Of a DNA stretch of 64,000 nt, positions 25,367-33,823 are shown one piece after another. The stretch spans positions 1 to 64,000 of the forward strand of contig JAQWTV010000142.1 of assembly GCA_029242545.1 (NCBI GenBank). Reading direction: 5' to 3'. The position numbers and the translations under genes were made by a program. Each line of letters begins with the position of its first letter. Position 1 is the first letter of the stretch. This stretch comes from Roseibacillus sp. Lineage in GTDB: Bacteria > Verrucomicrobiota > Verrucomicrobiia > Verrucomicrobiales > Akkermansiaceae. The notes beneath the pieces were generated by a model that was not told the origin of the DNA, ran no database searches, and saw nothing but the letters and a program-made list of their open reading frames with translations.

Positions 25367-26908
25367 CTAGAACCGGTATCCTTTGACCTGCTCGTAGGAT
25401 CGCAGCTCCTCGATCTCCTTGGTAGCACGGTCAGTGTAGCTTTTCATGAAGGATTGCAGGGCTCGAGGATCTCGACGGCTATTCAAGGCGGGGAGCGCTG
25501 GGTCCGAAATCCGAATCATCAACTCTCTGAGCTTTTTCCGGAACCTATTAACCGGGATGGGATTATCCGAGGACGAGGGTTCTGTCTCCAGCAGGTTGGA
25601 TAGACAGTGAGGGTCTTCGCGCAGACTGTAGAACTCCTCAACAGTTCGGAAGGAGAGGTGATCGACACGACGCTTCATGAGCGGATTGGTCTGGGCAACC
25701 TTACGTAGCGCGTCAAATCCGTTCCATTGCCTGGGAAAAATCCGCTTACCGTCTGCCCATGGGTTGAAAAGGTATGCCCAGTCACGCGACAAAATTCCCC
25801 TCATCGGGTAGGCATCCTTACCGTGAATATGGAAGAACTGAGTAAAGACGTAATCTCGTTCCTCTTGTTTTCCACCTTGGAGGATCGGGAGAAAAGAGCG
25901 CCCGTCGGTCCGGGTCGCAGGGGGTAATTTTGCTGCCTCCAGGAAGGTGGACTGAAGGTCAACGCAGGAAAGCATGTGGAGCCTGTCGTCCCGCCCGCTA
26001 GCGACTACCCCTGGCCACCGGATAATCCAGGGTGACCGAGTGCTATCGGGATAGCAATTTGCCTTCACGCCCGGAAAAGCCATCCCGTGGTCGGAAAGGA
26101 AAAGCACGATTGTATTGTCTGCGAGGCCGGCTCGATCCAGTTCCTGCAGGACCGCGCCGACCATATCATCTGTGCGGCGCACGGACCCTGCATAGCGAGC
26201 GAGATGTTTACGGATCTCTACTACATCGGGCAGACCGGCGCTGACCCGAACTTGAGAAGGATCATAATTTTTTGACGACTCCGCTCGCTCATAGTGAAGA
26301 TTATCTGGGTGTAGGCCCTTAGGTCCGGAGATGGCAAAAGGGTCATGAGGATCGTGGGTATTTGCCATTAGGAAAAAGGGCTGGCGCGCTGATTTTGCGT
26401 GCGCGAAAAAGTCCCGGGTGAAGCGGCGGTAGATCGCCGGGTCTCGTCCCCAGAGGTTCTCATCGCCCTTTCCCTGCCAGGTATATGTTGTCGACCATCT
26501 GAAAAGTTCCTGTTGATTGAGTGGTTTTCCGATGGTGCCACAGAGGAATCCGGCTGCGTTCAGGAGAGAGGGAAGATTAGGAGTTCCGGGTCGGATACGC
26601 TGAAATCCCTCCGCTCCATTGTTCTGCGGATAGAGACCGGTCAGCATCACGCTGCGAGAGGGTGTGCAGACGGCAACATTGACGTATCCATGCCAGAACT
26701 GGATGCCTTCCGCCGCGAGTTGGTCTATATGGGGGGTCACACCTTCAGCTACGCCTCCGAAGCAACCTGGGGAGTCCCAGTTCATGTCGTCAGCAACCAG
26801 CCATAGAATATTCGGACGAGCAGTTGGGTGGCGAAGCTGTTGCGCGCTGACAAGTGGGATGAGCAGTGCGACCAGGGTCAGGAGAATGAGAGCAGGTGTG
26901 TGTATCAT
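25367..26908 (-). CDS. Secreted sulfatase
   Basis: 513 residues with signal peptide (MIHTPALILLTLVALLIPLVS). The formylglycine site is CTPSRSVMLTG (Cys81), with the metal-site Asp pair in VADDMNW, IGKP in place of the more common GKWH, and LFLSDHGM in the second half. The C-terminal HFxSFRTVEEFYSLREDP segment is typical of the heparan N-sulfatase-like branch (sulfatase S1_8-like), which I give only as a guess. Convergent with the phosphoesterase-LamG gene, whose stop lies six bases away, and divergent from the DapA-like gene at 27117. Confidence 0.92.
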   Translation of the reverse strand: MIHTPALILLTLVALLIPLVSAQQLRHPTARPNILWLVADDMNWDSPGCFGGVAEGVTPHIDQLAAEGIQFWHGYVNVAVCTPSRSVMLTGLYPQNNGAEGFQRIRPGTPNLPSLLNAAGFLCGTIGKPLNQQELFRWSTTYTWQGKGDENLWGRDPAIYRRFTRDFFAHAKSARQPFFLMANTHDPHDPFAISGPKGLHPDNLHYERAESSKNYDPSQVRVSAGLPDVVEIRKHLARYAGSVRRTDDMVGAVLQELDRAGLADNTIVLFLSDHGMAFPGVKANCYPDSTRSPWIIRWPGVVASGRDDRLHMLSCVDLQSTFLEAAKLPPATRTDGRSFLPILQGGKQEERDYVFTQFFHIHGKDAYPMRGILSRDWAYLFNPWADGKRIFPRQWNGFDALRKVAQTNPLMKRRVDHLSFRTVEEFYSLREDPHCLSNLLETEPSSSDNPIPVNRFRKKLRELMIRISDPALPALNSRRDPRALQSFMKSYTDRATKEIEELRSYEQVKGYRF

Positions 26909-27116
26909 GCTTTCTCGGCGAAAGAGTTCCTCTCCAAGGTGAGATCTATGCCCCTCGGGATGAATCCAAAAGAGTCTAGGATATGAAAATTGTGGATAAA
27001 TTTTTCCTCTCGGGGTGGATTAGAGGACATCTGAGAGAGTTCGATGGGCTGGCCGGAAATTTTGGCTCACGGTTTTTGAGGTTGCGGATTATGTCGGCGC
27101 TAATCATCAAACCTTC

Positions 27117-28070
27117 ATGAAAGTTCCGGACTATATTGATAATAAGCGCCCGGGGCGTTGTGTGAAGGGATTGGCTGCCTGCCTCCTTCCGTTTGACAGC
27201 AATGGCGAAATAGCGGGAAAGGCCTTTCGGGAAGCAGTGCAGCGGACTACTGAGGCTGGCCTCGGGTGCGCGGTTAATATGGATACCGGATACGCAAACT
27301 ACATCGCTCCCAGTGAGAGGACTGAGGTCCTGAAATGGACCACCACTACTCTTGGAAGTGGAAGGGGGTTTGCGGCTGGAGCTTTCGTGGAGGGGAGAGA
27401 AGGAGATTTGAAGGATCTCTATCGAAGGGAAATGGATGAAATCGTCTCATTTGGCGGGACGCCTGTAATTTTCCAGACCACCCGCTTCCATGACTGGGAG
27501 TCGCAGCAGATTATTGATCTGTATGCTTCGATCTGTGATCCCTACCCGGAGGTGATTGGGTTCGAGCTCGGACCGGTGTTCGCTCCATTTGGAATGATCT
27601 ATGAGGAGGAAACGATCCGGGGGCTCATGAGTATTCCCAGCCTCAGCGGTATCAAGCATAGCTCACTGAGCCGGGAGGAGGAATTGAAGCGGCTGGCTAT
27701 GCGAGACCAATTGCGACCGGACTTTCGAATCTATACGGGGAATGACTTGGGGATCGATATGATTGAGTATGGATCCGATTATCTTCTCGGCCTTGCGGCC
27801 TTCTGTCCCGAGAAATTCGCTGAACGAGATCGCCTCTGGGAGGAAGAAAGCGCTCATTATTATGAACTGGCGGACGCTCTCCAATACCTAGGGAATGTCG
27901 GTTTCCGGGCTCCCGTTCCTGCTTACAAACACAGTTGCGCGGTCTTTCAGCATCTTCTTGGCCGGATTCCCAGTAGTGAGCCCCACCCCAGTTGCCCGCG
28001 CCGCCCCGATTGGGAAAAGGACATCTTGCGGGACTGCGCCCTGCGCCTCGGCTACGACCTCAAAGGCTAA
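27117..28070 (+). CDS. Dihydrodipicolinate synthase family protein
   Basis: 317 residues, a TIM-barrel aldolase/lyase of the DapA/NAL superfamily. Seen: an N-terminal LAACLLPFDSNGEIAG block, the Schiff-base lysine region SGIKHSSLSR and TGNDLGIDM. True DapA for lysine synthesis usually has GIKEA(T/S)G; the different lysine context and the neighbouring isomerase-like and oxidoreductase genes suggest a keto-acid or sugar-acid aldolase in catabolism. First of three consecutive plus-strand genes. No clear Shine-Dalgarno is visible before the ATG. Confidence 0.8.
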   Translation: MKVPDYIDNKRPGRCVKGLAACLLPFDSNGEIAGKAFREAVQRTTEAGLGCAVNMDTGYANYIAPSERTEVLKWTTTTLGSGRGFAAGAFVEGREGDLKDLYRREMDEIVSFGGTPVIFQTTRFHDWESQQIIDLYASICDPYPEVIGFELGPVFAPFGMIYEEETIRGLMSIPSLSGIKHSSLSREEELKRLAMRDQLRPDFRIYTGNDLGIDMIEYGSDYLLGLAAFCPEKFAERDRLWEEESAHYYELADALQYLGNVGFRAPVPAYKHSCAVFQHLLGRIPSSEPHPSCPRRPDWEKDILRDCALRLGYDLKG

Positions 28071-28139
28071 GAAACCGTAGCAGGAAAAACCCAGAATTTC
28101 CTGTGCTGTTCAATGACCTGGTAATTTTCGATTCTCCTC

Positions 28140-28964
28140 ATGTCCTATCCTGAACTGGCTATCCACACTTTCACGACTCGCTCGTGGTCAATGTCTGAGT
28201 GCATCGAGGGTTATGCTCGACGCGGAATTGGGGGTATTTCGGTTTGGCGAGAGACATTGGAAGGGGAAGATCTCTGCTCGGTCAGGCAGCATATTTCCGA
28301 TGCGGGGTTGGAAGGGGTTTCCCTGGTGCGTGGGGGCTTTTTCACGGGGGCCTCAGCGGAGGAAAGGCTTGCTGCAATTGAAAAGAACCGCGAATGCCTG
28401 ATGGAGGCAGAGGCTCTTGGGCTTCCTCAGGTCGTGCTCGTTTGCGGGGCTACTCCGGGTCAGACCGCGAGAGAAAACTACGAGCAGATCCGCGATGGAA
28501 TCGGAGCGATAGCTGGGGAGGCGGAACGGATGGGAATCCGACTTTTGATCGAACCTTTGCATCCGGTTTACGCTGGTGATCGATCCGGGATCTGTTCCTT
28601 GCGCGATGCCAATATCCTTGCCGAGGAGCTGTCACTGAGCAATGTCGGAGTAGCGGTCGATGTTTATCACGTCTTCTGGGAAGTAGACTTGCGGGAACAG
28701 TTGCAGCGCTGTGCTGACAATGGATGGCTGGACGCTTATCACATTTGTGACTTCAAGCCCGATCAGGAGGATGTTCTTCTCGATCGGGGAATTATGGGGG
28801 AAGGCTGTATTGCCCTCGGGGAAATCGACCAGTGGGTTCGAGAGGCTGGATTTGAAGGTCGCCGGGAGGTGGAGATCTTTTCACGCAGGTGGTGGAACGA
28901 GGACCAGAATAAATTTCTGGATCGCATTCTGGAATCTTATGAGCAGGTATACCGCTTCGAATAA
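28140..28964 (+). CDS. Sugar phosphate isomerase/epimerase family TIM barrel
   Basis: 274 residues of the AP_endonuc_2/xylose isomerase-like fold: LLIEPLHP with the metal-binding Glu, GVAVDVYHVFW with Asp and His, DAYHICDF and REVEIFSRRWW near the end. These are the usual divalent-metal ligands of the family, which includes IolE/IolI-like dehydratases and isomerases. It sits 69 bases after the DapA-like gene and before a Gfo/Idh/MocA gene, a frequent trio for oxidising and isomerising polyols or rare sugars. The exact substrate is not readable from sequence. Confidence 0.85.
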   Translation: MSYPELAIHTFTTRSWSMSECIEGYARRGIGGISVWRETLEGEDLCSVRQHISDAGLEGVSLVRGGFFTGASAEERLAAIEKNRECLMEAEALGLPQVVLVCGATPGQTARENYEQIRDGIGAIAGEAERMGIRLLIEPLHPVYAGDRSGICSLRDANILAEELSLSNVGVAVDVYHVFWEVDLREQLQRCADNGWLDAYHICDFKPDQEDVLLDRGIMGEGCIALGEIDQWVREAGFEGRREVEIFSRRWWNEDQNKFLDRILESYEQVYRFE

Positions 28965-28971
28965 TTGACTC

Positions 28972-29018
28972 AGGGAAGGTGAGGGTTTGACTTGGGGTCA
29001 ACCCGGACCACCTTTCCC
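28972..29018 (+). other. Nested hairpin between isomerase and oxidoreductase genes
   Basis: Outer arms GGGAAGGT (28973-28980) and ACCTTTCCC (29010-29018) enclose inner arms GGGTTTGAC (28983-28991) and GTCAACCC (28997-29004) with one bulged T. No T tract follows, so it is not a canonical terminator. It could stabilise the upstream transcript or attenuate the downstream gene. Confidence 0.5.
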
Positions 29019-29069
29019 GCGGTAGCTCAGCGAAACGCGGGGTTAACTTGCTCCCAAAATCTTAATACC

Positions 29070-30215
29070 ATGAACGAGCATCGAATCGGGATAATCATGA
29101 ACGGCGTTACCGGGCGCATGGGGACCAATCAACATCTCGTGCGATCTATCCTGGCCATTAGAGAACAGGGAGGGGTAGTGTGCGGGGATACCAGAATCAT
29201 CCCGGAACTGGTGTTGACCGGGCGCAACGAGAACAAACTGCAGAATTTGGCCGAGCAGTATGGTGTAGAAGACTATACGACCAATCTAGATGCGGTCCTT
29301 TCCAACGATGCATATCCTATCTTTTTCGACGCGTCGGGAACTCCTTACAGAGTGGGATTTCTTGAGCGGGCTATTGCGGCAGGCAAGCACGTCTATTGCG
29401 AAAAACCCACCGCGAATGATTATGGAGAAGCGCTCGCTATTGCGGAGAAGGCAGAGAGGGCGGGAGTAAAGAACGGAAGCGTCCAGGACAAGCTCTGGCT
29501 TCCGGGTATCCAGAAGTTTCGATCCCTTCGGGATCAGGGTTTTTTTGGAAAGATCCTCTCGGTCAGAGGAGAGTTCGGCTACTGGGTGTATCCGGGTCAC
29601 GATCCAGAGCATCCTGCGCAGCGACCAAGCTGGAACTACCGGAAGGAAGACGGAGGGGGTGTCATTATAGATATGCACTGCCACTGGCGCTATGTCATCG
29701 ATAACCTGTTCGGAAAAGTAACCCGCATTTTCAGCCATGCAGCTACGCACATTCCAGAGAGGGTCGATGAACAGGGACAGGCATACCAGTGTACCGCTGA
29801 TGACTCCGCCTATGCGATCCTTCAAACGGATACTGGAGTGGTGTGTCAGTTCAACTCCTCGTGGTGTGTCCGGGTGCGGCGTGATGAACTGTTCACCATG
29901 CAGGTTGATGGCACTGAGGGGAGCGCGACGGTAGGCCTTCGCAAGTGCATTGTTCAATCTCGGGCCAACACTCCAACACCGGTTTGGAATCCGGATGTGG
30001 AGAGCCCGATTGATTTTTTTGAGGACTGGGAAGAAGTGCAGCCCCAGGAGGATTTTGACAACGCCTTCAAGAGTCAGTGGGAGTTGTTTCTCAAGCACGT
30101 GGTGGAAGAGGAACCCTTTCCCTGGACCTTGCGTGAGGGGGCGAAAGGGGTTCAGCTCGCTGAGCTCAGCCTGCAATCGAGCAGGGAGGGGCAGTGGGTT
30201 GAGGTGCCCGGCTAG
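29070..30215 (+). CDS. Gfo/Idh/MocA family oxidoreductase
   Basis: 381 residues from ATG 29070; the longer frame upstream encodes nothing recognisable. N-terminal Rossmann domain with GIIMNGVTGRMG, and the family motif EKPTA (as HVYCEKPTAN) for cofactor and substrate binding. The catalytic-helix region GGGVIIDMHCHW contains the D/H pair typical of the C-terminal domain. These enzymes reduce or oxidise sugars and polyols with NAD(P). It is third in the cluster after the DapA-like and isomerase-like genes. It converges with the FGE gene, 11 bases apart. Confidence 0.88.
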   Translation: MNEHRIGIIMNGVTGRMGTNQHLVRSILAIREQGGVVCGDTRIIPELVLTGRNENKLQNLAEQYGVEDYTTNLDAVLSNDAYPIFFDASGTPYRVGFLERAIAAGKHVYCEKPTANDYGEALAIAEKAERAGVKNGSVQDKLWLPGIQKFRSLRDQGFFGKILSVRGEFGYWVYPGHDPEHPAQRPSWNYRKEDGGGVIIDMHCHWRYVIDNLFGKVTRIFSHAATHIPERVDEQGQAYQCTADDSAYAILQTDTGVVCQFNSSWCVRVRRDELFTMQVDGTEGSATVGLRKCIVQSRANTPTPVWNPDVESPIDFFEDWEEVQPQEDFDNAFKSQWELFLKHVVEEEPFPWTLREGAKGVQLAELSLQSSREGQWVEVPG

Positions 30216-30226
30216 TGGTAGAGGCC

Positions 30227-31195
30227 TCAACCACCCTCCTCAGCTGGGCTGAGGGCACATCGGAAGCTAAGATGGCAGGTCGTTGAGTCGGGAGTGACCT
30301 TGCTCCGAGCAGAGTTTCGGTAGCGATTGCAGTAGGACTCGTGACAGAGAAACGAGCCGCCTCGAATGACCTTCTCGGTCCCGGTCCCGGGTCCGGTGGG
30401 GTTATTGGGAGGAGATTTGGTGTAATAGCGAGGATCAAACCAGTCCGAAACCCAGTCCCAGGTATTACCCATCATATTGTAGAGGCCAAAATCATTGGCT
30501 GGAAAGGAACGGGCCGGCGCTGTGCCACAGTAGCCGTCAGCGCCAACATCTTTTTCGGGAAATTGTCCCTGCCAGATGTTGCAGCGGTGCTTGTTGCCTG
30601 GGGTCAATTCATTGCCCCACGGGTAAGCTAACCCCTCTTGCCCGCCGCGTGCCGCACACTCCCATTCTGCCTCAGTAGGAAGGCGTTTTCCTGCCCACTG
30701 GCAGAAGGCCGTGGCGTCACGCCACGAGACATGGACCACCGGATGGTTCATAATCTTCCGGATGTTGGTGCCGGGTCCCCCAGGTTTTTTCCAGCTGGCG
30801 CCCTCTACTTTTGCCCACCATTCGACGCCGAAGGCCCGGTCAAAGCTGAGGCGTTTGAGGTGAGCCTTGGGAATCTGGTTGTGAAAAACAAAAGACCACC
30901 CGAAGCGCTCCGCCTCGGATTGGTATCCGGTTGCATCCACAAAAGTGGAAAATGACTCATTCGTGACGGAGGTTTGATCAATCAAATAGTCCTCAAGGCT
31001 TACCTGATGAATCGGACCTTCTCCATCTGCGTTCCAGCATTCGAGACCTTCGGCGCCCATTGGGAATATTCTTTTCCCCACCATTACCATTCCTTCGTCG
31101 GAACCAGCATCGGGCGAGCGGATCAGGCATAACCGTTCTTCCCGGAAGTCGCTATTATCCCTTGAAGGTGTGCAGCAGGGTTTGCCTTTGGGCAT
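30227..31195 (-). CDS. Formylglycine-generating enzyme (FGE/SUMF1 family)
   Basis: 322 residues from ATG 31195 (the frame extends upstream to 31270 without support). FGE oxidises the Cys of C-x-P/A-x-R in sulfatases to formylglycine. The C-terminal block GGSFLCHESYCNRYR matches the copper-binding catalytic cysteine pair of genuine FGEs (Cys284 and Cys289), followed by ARSKVTPDS and LSFRC. Upstream are NHPVVHVSWRDA, GKRLPTEAEWE and NIWQGQFP. This is much closer to true FGE than generic SUMF1 proteins, so it probably activates the four sulfatases in this window. Odd feature: residues 8-12 are CTPSR, itself a sulfatase-type motif. There is no signal peptide, so it acts in the cytoplasm. Confidence 0.93.
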   Translation of the reverse strand: MPKGKPCCTPSRDNSDFREERLCLIRSPDAGSDEGMVMVGKRIFPMGAEGLECWNADGEGPIHQVSLEDYLIDQTSVTNESFSTFVDATGYQSEAERFGWSFVFHNQIPKAHLKRLSFDRAFGVEWWAKVEGASWKKPGGPGTNIRKIMNHPVVHVSWRDATAFCQWAGKRLPTEAEWECAARGGQEGLAYPWGNELTPGNKHRCNIWQGQFPEKDVGADGYCGTAPARSFPANDFGLYNMMGNTWDWVSDWFDPRYYTKSPPNNPTGPGTGTEKVIRGGSFLCHESYCNRYRNSARSKVTPDSTTCHLSFRCALSPAEEGG

Positions 31196-31268
31196 ATCTC
31201 TAGCTAGCGCCGGTCGGGGAGCATGTCGAATATGATTGCGATGCCTTTTCCAGAGAGCAGCTTCAAGC

Positions 31269-32447
31269 ATGCGCAGAGTCTATTTCCTTCTGGCCTCTTT
31301 TTGGGGGTCAGCGTGTGCGGTTCCGGAGGTTGCCTTTGTTGACCTCAGTGGCGATCGAAAGCGGATAACTGTAGTGGACCGGGAAAAGGGTCAGTATCTG
31401 GGACACGTCTCAACCTGCCTGCTGGATGACGGGATTACTATTCTAGCGGTTTATCCGAAAGGGCATGGGAGAGGGCCGATTGTGTACAAGAAAAGTAATG
31501 ATGGGGGAAGAACATGGGGAGAACGGCTGCCGACACCGGCGTCCTGGGAGACGTCGCGGGAGGTTCCGACCCTGCATCAGATGCAGGGTTTGGACGGGAA
31601 GAAGCGTATTCTTCTTTGGTCAGGCCTGTATCCGGCACGGAATGCGATCAGCGAGGATGAAGGGGAGAGCTGGAGTGAATTGAAAAAAGTGGGGGACTGG
31701 GGAGGGATTGTAGTGATGGGAAGCCATCTTGAGATGAGAACCGGGCGAGGGCATTACATGTGCGTTTTTCATGATGACGGACGTTTTTTTTCAGACAGGG
31801 GAAAGCTGGCCAATCCGGTTGAGTTTGCTCTCTATCGAACTCTTACAATGGATGGAGGATTGAGCTGGTCCCATCCCGAGGTTCTGCAAAGAGACAGCGC
31901 GGTGCATCTTTGTGAACCTGGTCTTGTGCGATCGCCCGATGGGAGCCAAATCGCAATGCTGTTGAGGGAGAATGCGCGGCGAAAGAACTCGCATATCATG
32001 TTCTCAGATGACGAGGGCAAGACTTGGAGTAAGCCAAGGGAGCTTCCCATCACTCTTACTGGGGATCGTCATACCTGCCGCTATACTCCCGACGGTCGCT
32101 TGGTCATTGTGTTCAGGGGCCGTTATGCCAGGGGCAATGTTATTTCGTCTACTGATGGCGACTGCGTGGCATGGGTTGGTCTCTACGATGATCTTGTAAG
32201 AGGTGAACCGGGGCAATATCTCCTTCGCCTTCTCGACAATAAGGTGGGCCATGACACCACATACCCGGGAGTGGAGGTCTTGCCGGATGGCAATGGATCC
32301 ATCGTCGTGACAACTTATGGACATTGGATCAAGGGTGAAGCCCCCTATATCCTGAGCACCCGGTTTTCCGCGAAAGAACTCGACGCTCGATCTGAAAAGC
32401 ACTCGAAGATTTTCTTGGAAAAAGACGCCATGAGGGTCCGGAAGTAG
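31269..32447 (+). CDS. Secreted BNR-repeat/sialidase-like protein
   Basis: 392 residues from ATG 31269, giving a signal peptide (MRRVYFLLASFWGSACA). At least four Asp-box repeats (SxDxGxTW type) are visible: SNDGGRTWGE, SEDEGESWSE, TMDGGLSWSH and SDDEGKTWSK, indicating a six-bladed propeller like sialidases and related exo-glycosidases. CRYTPDGRLVIVFRG near residue 275 fits the Arg-containing active-site region but the catalytic Tyr/Glu pair is not certain. It is divergent from the FGE gene with 73 bases between starts. Likely a glycoside hydrolase or carbohydrate-binding propeller acting outside the cell. Confidence 0.85.
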   Translation: MRRVYFLLASFWGSACAVPEVAFVDLSGDRKRITVVDREKGQYLGHVSTCLLDDGITILAVYPKGHGRGPIVYKKSNDGGRTWGERLPTPASWETSREVPTLHQMQGLDGKKRILLWSGLYPARNAISEDEGESWSELKKVGDWGGIVVMGSHLEMRTGRGHYMCVFHDDGRFFSDRGKLANPVEFALYRTLTMDGGLSWSHPEVLQRDSAVHLCEPGLVRSPDGSQIAMLLRENARRKNSHIMFSDDEGKTWSKPRELPITLTGDRHTCRYTPDGRLVIVFRGRYARGNVISSTDGDCVAWVGLYDDLVRGEPGQYLLRLLDNKVGHDTTYPGVEVLPDGNGSIVVTTYGHWIKGEAPYILSTRFSAKELDARSEKHSKIFLEKDAMRVRK

Positions 32448-32509
32448 GAATGTTGGCGGATTGACGCTATGGGCTTTGAGTTTGAGCCCGAAAGGCTACC
32501 CTCCAGCTC

Positions 32510-33484
32510 GTGGAAGGAATCCCACAGATCCTTGTTGCAGTTGTCCCGATCTATTGCCTCATGGTTGTCGGGGGAGGGTTGCGCCGTGCGCGGGTGCTGG
32601 GCCCGCAGATGGACGATGGCCTTACCAAGCTGGTGATTCATGTGCTCTATCCGGCACTGATCCTCGATAAGGTTCTCCGGGCAGAGTTGTTAAGGGATGT
32701 TTCGGTGGTTGCCTGGGCCATCATTGTGGGATTTGCGGTGATCGTGATCGGCTTGATGGTTGCTCTTCTGGTAGGTCGTGTAATTGGTCTTAGAAAGGGG
32801 ACGGGATGGCGTAGCTTTACCCTTACCGCTGGGGTCCAAAATTATGGCTACGTAGCAATTCCCCTACTGATGGTCTTCTTCCCCGAGAATGAAACCGCCG
32901 TGCTGGGCGTGCTCTTTACTCACAGCCTCGGAGTGGAACTGGGGATCTGGACGCTTGGGATGTTTATCCTGCGGGGCAAGCCCATGAAATCGGCTCGCGA
33001 GTTCATATCCGGTCCCATGGTGGCGGTCGTTGTGGGGCTTCTCATGGTCCTTGCCCGCGTTGACGCTCTCGTCGAGCACTCCAAAGTCACCGAGTTCGCG
33101 TTCGAGATTTTTCTCAACCTGCTTCACTGGCTGGGACTCGCGGCGTTCCCTGTGGGGCTATTGCTGATCGGTACAGTGATATCAGATGTTTTGGGGAAAG
33201 AACGTTATTCGCTCCGGATTGGAGTTGGGAGCATCATTGTAAGGATGATCGTGATGCCGATGGTGATTCTATCCCTCGCAAAATTCCTGCCCGTTGTTGT
33301 TGAATTTAAGCAGGTTCTCCTCGTGCAGGCAGCCATGCCAAGCGCGGTAGCGCCCATCGTTTATGCGCGGCATTATGGTGCGAATGCAGCTGCGGCCATG
33401 CACGTGGTAATCACCACCTCGATCGTTGCGATCGTTACGATTCCAGTTACGATATCGTTAGGGCGAGTGTGGCTGGGGCTGTGA
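32510..33484 (+). CDS. AEC family (auxin efflux carrier-like) transporter
   Basis: 324 residues with about ten hydrophobic helices, matching the Mem_trans/AEC fold. Typical features: N-terminal VPIYCLMVVGGGLRR, LYPALILDKVL, GVQNYGYVAIPLL in the central crossover and QAAMPSAVAPIVYARHYG near the C-terminus. AEC proteins export or import small organic anions such as malate or malonate. Start is a GTG with a poor ribosome-binding site, so the exact start is uncertain. It follows the BNR gene by 62 bases and may share its transcript. Confidence 0.88.
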   Translation: MEGIPQILVAVVPIYCLMVVGGGLRRARVLGPQMDDGLTKLVIHVLYPALILDKVLRAELLRDVSVVAWAIIVGFAVIVIGLMVALLVGRVIGLRKGTGWRSFTLTAGVQNYGYVAIPLLMVFFPENETAVLGVLFTHSLGVELGIWTLGMFILRGKPMKSAREFISGPMVAVVVGLLMVLARVDALVEHSKVTEFAFEIFLNLLHWLGLAAFPVGLLLIGTVISDVLGKERYSLRIGVGSIIVRMIVMPMVILSLAKFLPVVVEFKQVLLVQAAMPSAVAPIVYARHYGANAAAAMHVVITTSIVAIVTIPVTISLGRVWLGL

Positions 33485-33823
33485 GGGCCGCTCGGGTGAC
33501 CTAGAGGCAGATGACTTCAGGCCTGCAATGGGCATAACTTGCTTATTACGAGATACATGAGTCAATTTTCTTCTTGTCTGTGGATTTGAGCCTCCGTGCG
33601 GAGAACCGGGATCCTGCGATGGATTCCCGATGCTCCTTAAGAACCACAAGGTCCAGTCACACCCTTGTGGCACGTTTTTTCTCTATGGGTTGGCCGAATT
33701 TTGGCCTAGTTTCGTGAGTGTGTTTCAGATTATGGGTGAAGGTCCCTAAAATAAACTTTCGCCCGTCTTTCGGACGCGCTGTCAAATAACAACCAGCTCA
33801 CGTTGCTATCGCTTGATCACCGC
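33485..33823. other. Intergenic region with terminator
   Basis: 339 bases without a gene. It holds one clear terminator (33644-33680), and the last ~140 bases must contain the promoter of the DUF1549/DUF1553 operon. No small ORF with a family resemblance was seen. Confidence 0.6.
33644..33680 (+). terminator. Rho-independent terminator
   Basis: CCACAAGG (33644-33651) pairs with CCTTGTGG (33663-33670) around an 11-base loop, followed by CACG and six T. It probably ends the BNR/AEC transcript, although it lies 160 bases beyond the AEC stop. Confidence 0.7.

Noticed and set aside
29018-29033. tRNA-like GCGGTAGCTCAG before the oxidoreductase
   Set aside because: Resembles the D-arm of a tRNA, but no anticodon arm, T-arm consensus or acceptor pairing follows in the next 80 bases.
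29286-30230. 314-residue minus-strand ORF over the Gfo/Idh/MocA gene
   Set aside because: Shadow frame of a gene with intact Rossmann and catalytic motifs; it also overlaps the FGE end.
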